DNA of 64,000 nt. Origin: an uncultured Bacteroidales bacterium (lineage in GTDB: Bacteria; Bacteroidota; Bacteroidia; Bacteroidales; Bacteroidaceae). The first letter of the stretch is position 1, and each line of letters starts with the position of its first letter. Positions 1 to 7,151 of this stretch are shown piece by piece. The stretch spans positions 1 through 64,000 of the forward strand of contig CACYBB010000006.1 of NCBI GenBank assembly GCA_902772585.1, written 5' to 3'. The translations under genes were made by a program, and so were the position numbers. The notes below the pieces were generated by a model that made no database searches, was not told the origin of the DNA, and was given only the letters and a program-made list of their open reading frames with translations.

Positions 1-192
1 AACGTGATTGGTGCTGATATATATATTAATAAGGTACACGTAGGGAGCACACCCACTATCGTGCAACAGCTTCCCGCTGACCGACAGTACACTGTCAGTC
101 TGCAAAAGGAAGGCTACAAGGACACTAAGGTAACAGTAGTGCCGAAAGGCAACGAGATGACCGAAGTGAAGATAAAAATGAAAAGAAAATAA
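1..192 (+). CDS. C-terminal end of a PEGA-domain protein (partial)
   Basis: The reading frame is open at base 1, so only the last 63 residues are present. They fit a PEGA domain: a G-A-D-I-Y-I-N start, a V-G-S-T-P turn, and an L-P-A-D-R-Q-Y-T-V / K-E-G-Y segment followed by beta-strand residues and a Lys-rich end. PEGA domains are small beta-sandwiches common in surface or cell-envelope proteins of Bacteroidetes, often repeated. The gene is 17 bases upstream of the next one and on the same strand as the T6SS/ubiquitin-like operon, so it may be part of it. What the missing N-terminal part does cannot be seen. Confidence 0.6.
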   Translation, partial: NVIGADIYINKVHVGSTPTIVQQLPADRQYTVSLQKEGYKDTKVTVVPKGNEMTEVKIKMKRK

Positions 193-209
193 CAAAAAAA
201 ATAAATAAT

Positions 210-896
210 ATGGTTTACGCAGCAGAAACGAAAGAAAAAGAATTCGAGAAGGTAATGGATGGTTATACTGGTCTGTTGATCTGTCGTCTACACAACCTTT
301 GTGTCAAAGCTCATCCCATTGCTCTCATACCAGTACTGATTGACCTGTGGGGAGAGCAAAAAGTTTTCGAGGAAGTGGCAGACTGTGCTATTCCCGACGA
401 TGACCACATCGAAGCCTACCCGAAGAATGAAGAGTTTCTCTTTGCCATCGGCAAGGGAGTACTGGAAGTGCATCCGGAATTCATACTCAAGGAAAAAACA
501 ACGAAAGTGGGCGAGAACGACTTACGCTTCCTGAGTTTTAAGATTCCACCAGTAGACAAAAACCGTCGCGACATTCTGAACAATGCTGTCGATGCCTTCT
601 ATACAGAAGCAAAAGGACAATATGCAGATACTAAGGCCAAATACTACCCACAGCTGTTAAGTAACCTCCAAGATGAAGCGAAAGAGGAACTCGATAACTA
701 CAAAAAGCGATTCGAAGATGCCTACAAAAACAACTGTGATATTGCTGAGCAGACTGTCAACGACAAGAAGAAAGAGATAGAAGAAGCCTACCAGCGCTAT
801 CTGCAGAACAAGGCTACTGCAGACCAGACTGCCCAAGAGCAGAAAGCCGCTGAAGGTGAAGATGTCAAGAGCCAATTCAAGATGCCAACGGAGTGA
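210..896 (+). CDS. Unknown protein, globular N-terminus and coiled-coil C-terminus
   Basis: I do not recognise this 228-residue protein. No signal peptide or membrane segment is visible, so it is probably cytoplasmic. Residues 1-115 look globular with mixed alpha/beta character. Residues 120-210 are strongly helical and charged (K/E/Q-rich with heptad-like spacing), which suggests a coiled coil. The tail is Gln/Glu-rich. Its stop codon overlaps the GTG start of the E1-like gene (GTGA), so the two are probably translationally coupled. Position inside the operon suggests a cytoplasmic role linked to the secretion baseplate or the ubiquitin-like pathway, for example a scaffold or a conjugation target, but this is inference. 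Confidence 0.75.
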   Translation: MVYAAETKEKEFEKVMDGYTGLLICRLHNLCVKAHPIALIPVLIDLWGEQKVFEEVADCAIPDDDHIEAYPKNEEFLFAIGKGVLEVHPEFILKEKTTKVGENDLRFLSFKIPPVDKNRRDILNNAVDAFYTEAKGQYADTKAKYYPQLLSNLQDEAKEELDNYKKRFEDAYKNNCDIAEQTVNDKKKEIEEAYQRYLQNKATADQTAQEQKAAEGEDVKSQFKMPTE

Positions 897-2053
897 TTGA
901 AGAATCGTCAGACGTATTTACCCAACTGTCGTGGTTTCGCAGAGACCGTGTGACAGCAGCCAGAGTGATGGTGGTGGGTTGTGGTGCCTTGGGCAACGAG
1001 GTGCTAAAGTGTCTGGCACAGTTTGGCATACAGCATATCGTCGTTGTCGATTTCGACCACGTAGAACCGGCGAACCTGACACGATCGGTATTCTACACCA
1101 TCGACGACGCCATCGACAGCCGTAAGAAGGTCGATGCCGTGGCAGAGCGATTGAGAGCCATGAATCCTGACATCGAGGTGAAGGGTATCTTCGGTGACAT
1201 CACCTATGATGTAGGACTGGGACTGGTGAAAAGCATGGACGTGGTGATTGGCTGCGTGGATAACCAGTGGGCACGCTATGCCATCAACCGACTCTGCATG
1301 CGGGCAGGAGTGCCCTGGGTGGATGGTGGCATTGACGGACTGGAAGGAACGGCGCGTGTATTCCGTCCTGGCGAGAACTGCTATGCCTGCAACTTAGGTC
1401 CGGAAGGGTTGAAAGACCTGCAGAGACGTATGCCATGCGCAGGCATCATCCGTCGTAACGAAGCCGCCGGACGTGCTGCCACGACACCTATCATTGCATC
1501 GATTATCGGTGCCGTAGAGGTGCAGGAGGCACTGAAACTGATACACCGCGAACAATTGGCAGCTGGCGAGCTGACATCACTGTGTGGAAAAATGTTTTGC
1601 TACGAAGGACAACATCTGACCACTCGCAGCGTTATATTTAAAGCGTATGATGACGACTGTCCCGTTCACGAGTTGTGGGAACCCGTCGTCAAGACAACGC
1701 TAACAACGGCAAGCACGGTGGCTGAGACACTGCAACAACTACGCACGTTGCTGGCTGATGACAAGCCACAGATATGCCTGAACGACTGCTTTGTCGACTG
1801 GGTAGAGTCGCGTGCTGACGGACAACAGACACAGGTCATGAAACCCGGCAGGGACGTGGCCGAACAGATAGAACGACACCCTACCCTGCAAGGTGCACTG
1901 CAAGGAGCGCTGTACCAGCACGAATACAGGGTGATAGACGACAGCTTCCCCTATCAGGAACTGACGTTAGCCCAGGTGGGAATACCCGTCTGGGATATAC
2001 TGCAGGTAACTACCACAAAAGGCATTGCCTATGTGGAGATGGGAGATGTCTGA
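893..2053 (+). CDS. ThiF/E1-type ubiquitin-like activating enzyme
   Basis: 386 residues. The N-terminal 255 residues form a ThiF/MoeB/E1 adenylation domain: nucleotide loop G29-x-G31-A-L-G34, a V-D-F-D-H-V-E strand end followed by N-L-T-R (usual E1 form D-x-D-x-V-x-x-S-N-L-x-R), and a T-T-P-I-I-A-S-I-I-G-A motif before the last helix. C163-x2-C166 is the first half of a typical zinc site. C182, in a M-P-C-A-G context, is a candidate thioester Cys but I cannot prove it. Known E1s adenylate the C-terminal Gly of a ubiquitin-like protein and pass it on. The last 130 residues are not recognised and might recruit the E2. The start is GTG at 893, overlapping the previous stop; the protein begins just before the conserved Rossmann strand, so this start fits. 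It precedes baseplate genes and lies about 4 kb before the matching Ubl and E2 genes. Confidence 0.9.
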   Translation: MIEESSDVFTQLSWFRRDRVTAARVMVVGCGALGNEVLKCLAQFGIQHIVVVDFDHVEPANLTRSVFYTIDDAIDSRKKVDAVAERLRAMNPDIEVKGIFGDITYDVGLGLVKSMDVVIGCVDNQWARYAINRLCMRAGVPWVDGGIDGLEGTARVFRPGENCYACNLGPEGLKDLQRRMPCAGIIRRNEAAGRAATTPIIASIIGAVEVQEALKLIHREQLAAGELTSLCGKMFCYEGQHLTTRSVIFKAYDDDCPVHELWEPVVKTTLTTASTVAETLQQLRTLLADDKPQICLNDCFVDWVESRADGQQTQVMKPGRDVAEQIERHPTLQGALQGALYQHEYRVIDDSFPYQELTLAQVGIPVWDILQVTTTKGIAYVEMGDV

Positions 2054-2072
2054 TGTAAGATGTAAGAAGAAA
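2052..2072 (+). repeat. Heptamer tandem tract between E1 and TssG-like genes
   Basis: GATGTAA, GATGTAA, GAAGAAA: three consecutive 7-base units filling the short gap before the ATG at 2078. The gap before 2890 (GTGTAGA, GTTTAGA, GTTTAAA at 2864-2884) and the gap before 4062 (units at 4028-4055) have the same 7-base period with different words. Confidence 0.7.
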
Positions 2073-2077
2073 GAAGC

Positions 2078-2869
2078 ATGAAGAAGATAGACCAGAACCT
2101 GTCAGAGGTCAATGCGGAAATGCTGTTGCACTATCTCTATCCGGAGATGGACGACAAATGGACGGTGGAGCACCAAGGTACGTTCTACCGTAATTTCAAC
2201 AGTGACCTGATAGGCTATGACGAAGAGACCGGCGAGGTGCAGGTGGCACGTGACAGCTTTACGAAGCTGTTGCCTCCTGGCATGTTGTATTCTGACGCTT
2301 CGTTAAAAGGTAAAGGACAAAAGGGAAAAATCAGTAAGCTGAACGACCGCCAGCGCTTGTTGAGCGATATGTTCCAGCCTATAGACAATGTCTCCTTTAA
2401 GAGACGAATGGGTGTAGAGCGCGAGATATCAGAGTTGTTAGACAACAAGCTGAATTACGTGTTGATGACCTACTTCCACTATGACCTGAAAGCCGAGAAG
2501 AACGAATACATCAAACAGGTGGCCGGATTATTACCTATGGTACGAAACATCAGAGGCGACTTCAGGCTGATATGCAACATCCTGTCTGCTCTTTTTCATT
2601 GCGAGGTGACATACACCCTCGGACGCTTCAGCGATACTGACCACACACGCAGTTGGCTCAAACAGGTCAGTTACGAACTGATTATCGAAGAGCTGACACC
2701 TGAAAGCTACGAGCAGACCCGAAAGGATTTGCAGGAACTGCGCCTATTCATGCAGGAGTGGTTTCTCCCCTTCGACACAGAATGCGTCATGACCATCAAG
2801 TGGCACAACCAGTCCATGAACGATACCAAGTACTGGTTACTGGATTACAATACGGAGTTAAAAGTGTAG
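2078..2869 (+). CDS. TssG-like T6SS baseplate protein (probable)
   Basis: 263 residues, soluble, no signal peptide. The assignment rests mainly on position between genes for TssK-like, TssE and TssF proteins, plus a segment around residues 150-185 (G-L-L-P-M-V-R-N-I-R-G-D-F followed by a helix and C-E-V-T-Y strand) that resembles the part of TssG where a tail wedge fold meets TssF. In known T6SS, TssE, TssF, TssG and TssK form the wedge of the baseplate on which the contractile sheath is built. Residues 75-90 are Lys/Gly-rich, probably a loop. The protein is shorter than many TssG proteins (around 300 or more). An unrelated operon-specific protein is possible. Confidence 0.5.
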   Translation: MKKIDQNLSEVNAEMLLHYLYPEMDDKWTVEHQGTFYRNFNSDLIGYDEETGEVQVARDSFTKLLPPGMLYSDASLKGKGQKGKISKLNDRQRLLSDMFQPIDNVSFKRRMGVEREISELLDNKLNYVLMTYFHYDLKAEKNEYIKQVAGLLPMVRNIRGDFRLICNILSALFHCEVTYTLGRFSDTDHTRSWLKQVSYELIIEELTPESYEQTRKDLQELRLFMQEWFLPFDTECVMTIKWHNQSMNDTKYWLLDYNTELKV

Positions 2870-2889
2870 AGTTTAGAGTTTAAAGAGAT

Positions 2890-4029
2890 ATGGATATAAA
2901 CGCGAGAATCAACTGGAGACCGGGAATGGAGCTGACCACACAGACCTTCCTGGACATGGACGAGAACCTGGACTTCAGACAACAGACAGCCATCCGTGCT
3001 GCATTGGGTGACCACTGCATAGGACTGTTGCCTGATACGCCGTTCAACAACATCGGTGTGTTCTATACCAATAGATATGAGATGGAACAACTGCAGTGTA
3101 CCGCCCTACTCCCCTCCGGGCGTATCATTCAGGTTGACGAGGCTGTCAGCATCAGCATCCCCATGCTGTTTGGTGACTCATATTACCTGGCGGTAGGTAT
3201 CAGTAACAATTCGATACCTTTTGAGAAGAAAGGTGTCGAGTACGTCCATCCACAGTACTCCTATTCGATCATGACGGCGGAAGAGGTGATGAGCAACGAT
3301 GTGTTCCCCGTCACCCGCTTCTCAGTGAAAGACGGTACTTTTTCTGAGGACAAAGACTTCATCCCACCTTGTCTGTTGATTTCGTGCGACAAGCGTTTCG
3401 AGGCTTACCGAGACCGCTATGCCGAAATACTCCAGCAGTTGGGTGAACATGCCAACTTCAAAGAGGGCGAAGGCAAGCAGGCCATGCTGCGCTATATGTT
3501 CCGCATGCGTACACAAAGCCTGCAGGGGCAAGGTTCAGAGTTTATCAAACTGACGCAAGAAATAGCCCAGGCTGTGGACTACTTCATCATGCGTCCCAAC
3601 ACCCAACAGGCTATAGAGATTCCGACGCCTCAACAAATAGACCCCGGTAAGTGGCTAAAATGGTTTGAGGACTACCTGTCTGGTGCATCAGCTCTGCTCG
3701 ACGGTGTTACACTGGTTGACGACAGCATTGACTACGAGGCACTGTTGGCACAAGCTAAGAAGGAACTGTACGAACAACTGAGTCCAGAACTTTACGAGAA
3801 GCTGTTGGAGCGTATCAAGACTGAATTGAACGAGGAACTGTACGACAAGCTGAGCACCTCATTGTCCAAGTACATGGAGGAGGTTGTAAAGCCAGAGTTA
3901 GCACGTATCCTAAGTCAAGAGCTGTATGAAAAGCTCTACGAGAAGCTCTATACAGAACTGTTCGAGAATCTGTTCAATGCACTATACGTCACCATGCCGG
4001 AAGAGAAAGAATATATTCCGCAGATATGA
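2890..4029 (+). CDS. tssK: TssK-like T6SS baseplate adaptor with extra C-terminal repeat helix
   Basis: 379 residues. The N-terminus matches the TssK shoulder pattern W-x-x-G-M-x-L-T-x-Q-x-F (W9 to F20), followed later by A-L-L-P-S-G-R-I-I-Q-V-D and an I-P-P-C-L-L-I-S-C segment, both in the order expected for TssK. TssK links the baseplate wedges to the membrane complex in the cytoplasm. The C-terminal region (about 285-360) is unusual: it repeats short modules of the form E-L-Y-(E/D)-K-L, giving a long amphipathic helix or coiled coil instead of the usual TssK head domain. That could bind a different membrane partner, such as the exported proteins encoded downstream. TssK identity is fairly safe for the first 250 residues; the role of the repeat part is inference. 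Confidence 0.7.
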   Translation: MDINARINWRPGMELTTQTFLDMDENLDFRQQTAIRAALGDHCIGLLPDTPFNNIGVFYTNRYEMEQLQCTALLPSGRIIQVDEAVSISIPMLFGDSYYLAVGISNNSIPFEKKGVEYVHPQYSYSIMTAEEVMSNDVFPVTRFSVKDGTFSEDKDFIPPCLLISCDKRFEAYRDRYAEILQQLGEHANFKEGEGKQAMLRYMFRMRTQSLQGQGSEFIKLTQEIAQAVDYFIMRPNTQQAIEIPTPQQIDPGKWLKWFEDYLSGASALLDGVTLVDDSIDYEALLAQAKKELYEQLSPELYEKLLERIKTELNEELYDKLSTSLSKYMEEVVKPELARILSQELYEKLYEKLYTELFENLFNALYVTMPEEKEYIPQI

Positions 4030-4055
4030 TGTAAGATGTAAAATGTAAGATATTA
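4028..4055 (+). repeat. Heptamer tandem tract before tssE
   Basis: GATGTAA, GATGTAA, AATGTAA, GATATTA: four 7-base units between the tssK-like stop and the tssE start at 4062. They share words with the tract at 2052-2072. Confidence 0.7.
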
Positions 4056-4061
4056 GAAGAT

Positions 4062-4514
4062 ATGGATAATCTTGTATCACCACTGGAAATCATTACGGGA
4101 AGTATTTCGCGTACCGACAACCTGAAGGAATCGATTGACTCGTTTCTGGAGATATTGCTGACCTCAGCGTGCGGTGACTGCTGCATAGACCCTGAGTTTG
4201 GTTTCATCTTCAACAATATGCGTTTCGAGATCTTCAATGAGCGCGAGGGTACCATCTACAACTCTACATCAATAGAAGGTGAAGAGGAAGATGAATTATA
4301 TACCAAGAAGATTTCCGGTAATTCAAAGAACATCAATACGTTTGCCACCAATCTGAAAGAGACGATTATGAAGTATGAGCCCCGTCTGACGGATGTGTCT
4401 GCTACCATGTCGTATGTGCGTGATGAGCGTAAGATATATATCACAGTAACAGGTGTCATCATTGATACAAGAGAAAAATACAAGTATGACACCACCCTGA
4501 AAATCTGGAGTTAG
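4062..4514 (+). CDS. tssE: TssE / gp25-like baseplate wedge protein
   Basis: 150 residues, the usual size for the GPW/gp25 family. Seen in the sequence: an N-terminal helix ending in L-L-T-S-x-C, then D43-P-E-F-G47, the hallmark of gp25/TssE, then a K-Y-E-P-R-L motif near residue 105 followed by a beta strand with Y-I-T-V-T-G-V. Known gp25 and TssE proteins polymerise sheath from the baseplate and contact TssF/TssG. The gene ends 5 bases before the tssF start, consistent with coupled translation. An acidic E-E-E-D insert near residue 75 is a surface loop. This is the clearest single indicator that the operon belongs to a contractile injection machine. Confidence 0.9.
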   Translation: MDNLVSPLEIITGSISRTDNLKESIDSFLEILLTSACGDCCIDPEFGFIFNNMRFEIFNEREGTIYNSTSIEGEEEDELYTKKISGNSKNINTFATNLKETIMKYEPRLTDVSATMSYVRDERKIYITVTGVIIDTREKYKYDTTLKIWS

Positions 4515-4519
4515 GAACT

Positions 4520-6232
4520 ATGAAACAAACAGCATTCGATACACGACAACGGGCAACAGAACTACTCCAAGAGGCGGCAGCCATCTGGCGAAAGAGTGCC
4601 CACAGCGAACAGCTGGAAGGTATAGAGCGTGACCCGATATTCTCGCTGCTCATTACGGCATTGGCATACCAAGCCAACGAAACGGACAGCGACATAGAGC
4701 GTCTGAAGCAGGATGTGTTGGAAGAATATACCAACCTGCTCACCCCTTATGAGGCAGGACGACCGATTCCTGCCACTGCCGTCGTGGAGGCTGCGCTGCA
4801 AAACAACGTAGCAGAGACTACGCTCACAGAACAGTCCACTTTCCATCTGGAGAATACGAAATACCAGTTTATGCCTTTGCTGCGACAGCGCGTCATCAAC
4901 GCCTCGGTAAGCAATCTGACACGTTTGGACGGCAGACGATGGAAGGTGACCCTGAAGTTCCTTTATCCCATCAAAGACCTCACAGGAATGACCTTTGCCA
5001 TTTTGGATACCCGATTCCGGGATGTCAAAGTGACATGCAACAACACCTTGATGCGTCTGGTGAAGCCCTGGAACTATGCCGACATGCCCCTACAGCCCTG
5101 TTTCTCGACAGAGTCACTATTGTATAACAAGGCCCAGATGTATAGTGCTTCGCTGACTGGTCTGGACCTCTTTGCCAACCAGGATGTGGCCATCTTCTCT
5201 ATCAAGAGATTCTTGACAGACGACGTCATCCCTGTAGAGACCAGCACCATTGACATGACTTTCGACTTCAAGGGAATACCCAACGACTATGTCTTCGACA
5301 AGGATCATTTCATACTGAACCCCATTGTGTTGGTCAATGCCAAAGTGTCAACGGCATCGCTCTCATCAGCCTCTCCTATTGTGAGGATAACAGGATATAC
5401 CCCCGGCAATCCCAACGAGAGCCAACTGATGCATCTGATTCCTCCCTCTGAGGAACAGTTGTTTGCCAAGACCCCTGTCGAGGTACGCCGTGTGTCATCC
5501 GACCGTTTCAATCAGGCAACACTGATGAGGCTCATCAACAGTCTGACCACCAAGTTCCACTCTGACTACTATGCCTTTCTGGAGATGAGGAGCAACGGAC
5601 TATCAGAAGTCGTCAGAAACATGCAGGATGGTCTGCTAAAGATGTCAAGAGCAATACGCCAGGACCAGTTGCACAGCACACCGGGTGTCTATCTGCTCAT
5701 CAACCGTGACTTCATGACTGAATCGAAGAATATCAGTCTTGACATCTCATTTGTTACCACAACAGGTTCCGCCGTCAACAACAGTCTGACGCCAGACAGC
5801 CGTTTTGTTCCACCAGCAGGATTCAATGGTTCTGCGATGCGTCTGGTAGGCAATCCGGTGGGAGGCTTTGATGAAGTTAACGACACAGAAAGTCTTCACA
5901 ACTATGCTCGCTACCAGTTGGTTACCAACGACCGTATTGTCACACCAGCAGATATGAAGATACTGTGCTATACGGAACTGATGAATCGTTACAGCATCAT
6001 TCCCGCTATGGTGAGTGAGATGACTGTTAGCCATCGGCAGCAATTGGACAAGTCTGACTGTGGTTATGCCTTCTGGATAAACATCAGACTGGAGGACAAC
6101 CCCTTTGTGCACCGCAGTTTTGCTGATAAGATTTCACAAGCGGAGAAGTTCTTACAGAAACGTATGGAAGTGAGATCCTCCTGCATACAGCCCATCTATG
6201 TAAACATCCAAATGGATACTGAAAAGATATAA
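4520..6232 (+). CDS. tssF: TssF baseplate protein
   Basis: 570 residues, near the normal TssF length (about 580-620). No signal peptide or membrane segment, so cytoplasmic. TssF-like features: an N-terminal helix pair with D-P-x-F-S-L-L-I-x-A-L-A-Y ahead of an E-Y-x-N-L-L-x-P segment, a P-A-T-A-V-V-E-A strand pair, beta-rich central region with C-F-S-T-E-S-L-L, a T-P-V-E-V-R-R-V turn, and a C-terminal region beginning R-I-V-T-P-A-D-M-K typical of the gp6/baseplate-J type wedge fold. TssF pairs with two copies of TssG in the T6SS wedge. It sits directly between tssE and the ubiquitin-like gene. Divergent from proteobacterial TssF, as expected for Bacteroidetes (T6SS subtype iii). Confidence 0.85.
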   Translation: MKQTAFDTRQRATELLQEAAAIWRKSAHSEQLEGIERDPIFSLLITALAYQANETDSDIERLKQDVLEEYTNLLTPYEAGRPIPATAVVEAALQNNVAETTLTEQSTFHLENTKYQFMPLLRQRVINASVSNLTRLDGRRWKVTLKFLYPIKDLTGMTFAILDTRFRDVKVTCNNTLMRLVKPWNYADMPLQPCFSTESLLYNKAQMYSASLTGLDLFANQDVAIFSIKRFLTDDVIPVETSTIDMTFDFKGIPNDYVFDKDHFILNPIVLVNAKVSTASLSSASPIVRITGYTPGNPNESQLMHLIPPSEEQLFAKTPVEVRRVSSDRFNQATLMRLINSLTTKFHSDYYAFLEMRSNGLSEVVRNMQDGLLKMSRAIRQDQLHSTPGVYLLINRDFMTESKNISLDISFVTTTGSAVNNSLTPDSRFVPPAGFNGSAMRLVGNPVGGFDEVNDTESLHNYARYQLVTNDRIVTPADMKILCYTELMNRYSIIPAMVSEMTVSHRQQLDKSDCGYAFWINIRLEDNPFVHRSFADKISQAEKFLQKRMEVRSSCIQPIYVNIQMDTEKI

Positions 6233-6245
6233 ACAGAAAAGAGAT

Positions 6246-6569
6246 ATGGAAGAAAGAGAATTCTTACTGGACATCGTCTATAAAAACAAAACCGTCAAAT
6301 TCAAGGTTGTGAACCCAGAGGCGCCTATCGAGACGCTGATGACCAACCTGCGCCATGCCATTGGCAATGACGGCAAGCTCATCTTCGACTTCCCGTCAAT
6401 AGACCAGACGGGGGCACCCCTCGACTACTTCTTCGGCAAGGAGGACCCTGAGGTACATGAGATTCGAGTGCTGCGTCCACGCATAGGACATACCGACCAA
6501 ACGCTGGGCGACTATAAGGTAAACAATGGTGACACACTCTATTTGGTAGCAGACCCCTTCCCAGGATGA
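6246..6569 (+). CDS. Ubiquitin-like modifier with C-terminal glycine
   Basis: 107 residues with a beta-grasp pattern: strand 1 L-L-D-I-V-Y-K, strand 2 T-V-K-F-K-V, helix I-E-T-L-M-T-N-L, then a T-L-G-D-Y-K-V-N-N-G-D-T-L-Y-L-V segment. That segment aligns without gaps with the end of eukaryotic ubiquitin (T-L-S-D-Y-N-I-Q-K-E-S-T-L-H-L-V), and the last six residues place the final Gly exactly where ubiquitin has Gly76. The tail is P-F-P-G rather than L-R-G-G, and translation stops immediately after Gly, so no processing protease is needed. The stop overlaps the E2 start by four bases (ATGA). Expected role: substrate of the E1 at 893 and the E2 at 6566. A non-conjugated YukD-like role is an alternative, but the adjacent E2 makes conjugation more likely. 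Confidence 0.87.
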   Translation: MEEREFLLDIVYKNKTVKFKVVNPEAPIETLMTNLRHAIGNDGKLIFDFPSIDQTGAPLDYFFGKEDPEVHEIRVLRPRIGHTDQTLGDYKVNNGDTLYLVADPFPG

Positions 6570-7111
6570 ACGGACGCAACAAGAGACTGCAAAATGAATG
6601 GCGCATGTTAGAGCAAGGGCTCGACGGACGCAAAGACATCAGTTGCCGTGTGCTGACCACCAATGCCGATGGTCTGCCCACAGACTATTGCATCGACTAC
6701 CACATTCACAGTCTCTGCGGAGTCACCAACATGGAGCATCTCAATGAAGCAGGCGTCAAGAACGAACCACTCTACGCCGACCACTTCCGGATGAGGATGA
6801 CACTACCGCCCAACTATCCACAGATAGACGGCGCACCGATTCTTAACTTCCTGACCTGCGACGAAGAGGGGAACGATCTCCCCCACCCGTGGCACCCGAA
6901 CATCAGATATTTCGGAGCCTTTGCTGGCAGGGTGTGCATCAATATGGCAGACACCTACTCCAGTCTGTTATGGGCCGTACAACGCATTGGGGCCTATCTG
7001 CGCTACGACACCTACCATGCCACCATGGAACCTCCCTACCCAGAGGACTTGCAGGTAGCGACATGGATACGTAACCAAGGGGAGCCAAACGGATGGACGG
7101 TGTTGAAATGA
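6566..7111 (+). CDS. E2-type ubiquitin-conjugating enzyme homologue
   Basis: 181 residues with a full UBC-fold signature: N-terminal helix R-L-Q-N-E-W-R-M-L, the beta-meander with L-P-P-N-Y-P and A-P-I-L-N-F, then H110-P-N112 and, twelve residues after N112, the catalytic position C124 in G-R-V-C-I-N, then helix S-S-L-L-W-A-V-Q. In E2 enzymes HPN supports thioester chemistry and the Cys accepts the modifier from E1, so the key active-site residues are intact. A P-P-Y-P-E-D stretch near residue 155 precedes the last helices. Coupled to the Ubl gene by a four-base overlap. Cytoplasmic; it would need to meet the RING-bearing membrane protein encoded at 9219. Confidence 0.92.
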   Translation: MNGRNKRLQNEWRMLEQGLDGRKDISCRVLTTNADGLPTDYCIDYHIHSLCGVTNMEHLNEAGVKNEPLYADHFRMRMTLPPNYPQIDGAPILNFLTCDEEGNDLPHPWHPNIRYFGAFAGRVCINMADTYSSLLWAVQRIGAYLRYDTYHATMEPPYPEDLQVATWIRNQGEPNGWTVLK

Positions 7112-7151
7112 GAATGAAGAGATAAGAATGAAGAGATATAAGAGATAAGAG
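7110..7151 (+). repeat. Heptamer tandem tract after the E2 gene
   Basis: Units such as GAAGAGA, TAAGAAT, GAAGAGA, TATAAGA, GATAAGA run to the start codon at 7152. A related tract AGAATTA, AGAATTA, AGAGATA lies at 9188-9208. Confidence 0.65.

Noticed and set aside
4062-6232. Prophage tail baseplate instead of T6SS
   Set aside because: gp25 and a gp6-like protein also occur in phage tails, but there are no tail fibre, tape-measure, lysis or capsid genes, and TssK-like and exported envelope proteins are present. An extracellular contractile particle remains possible until the upstream genes are seen.
6246-7111. Ubl and E2 as a Bil-type antiviral defence operon
   Set aside because: Bil operons have a JAB deubiquitinase and no baseplate genes. 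Here no JAB gene is seen and tssE/tssF lie directly upstream, so a link to the secretion system fits better, though it is not proven.
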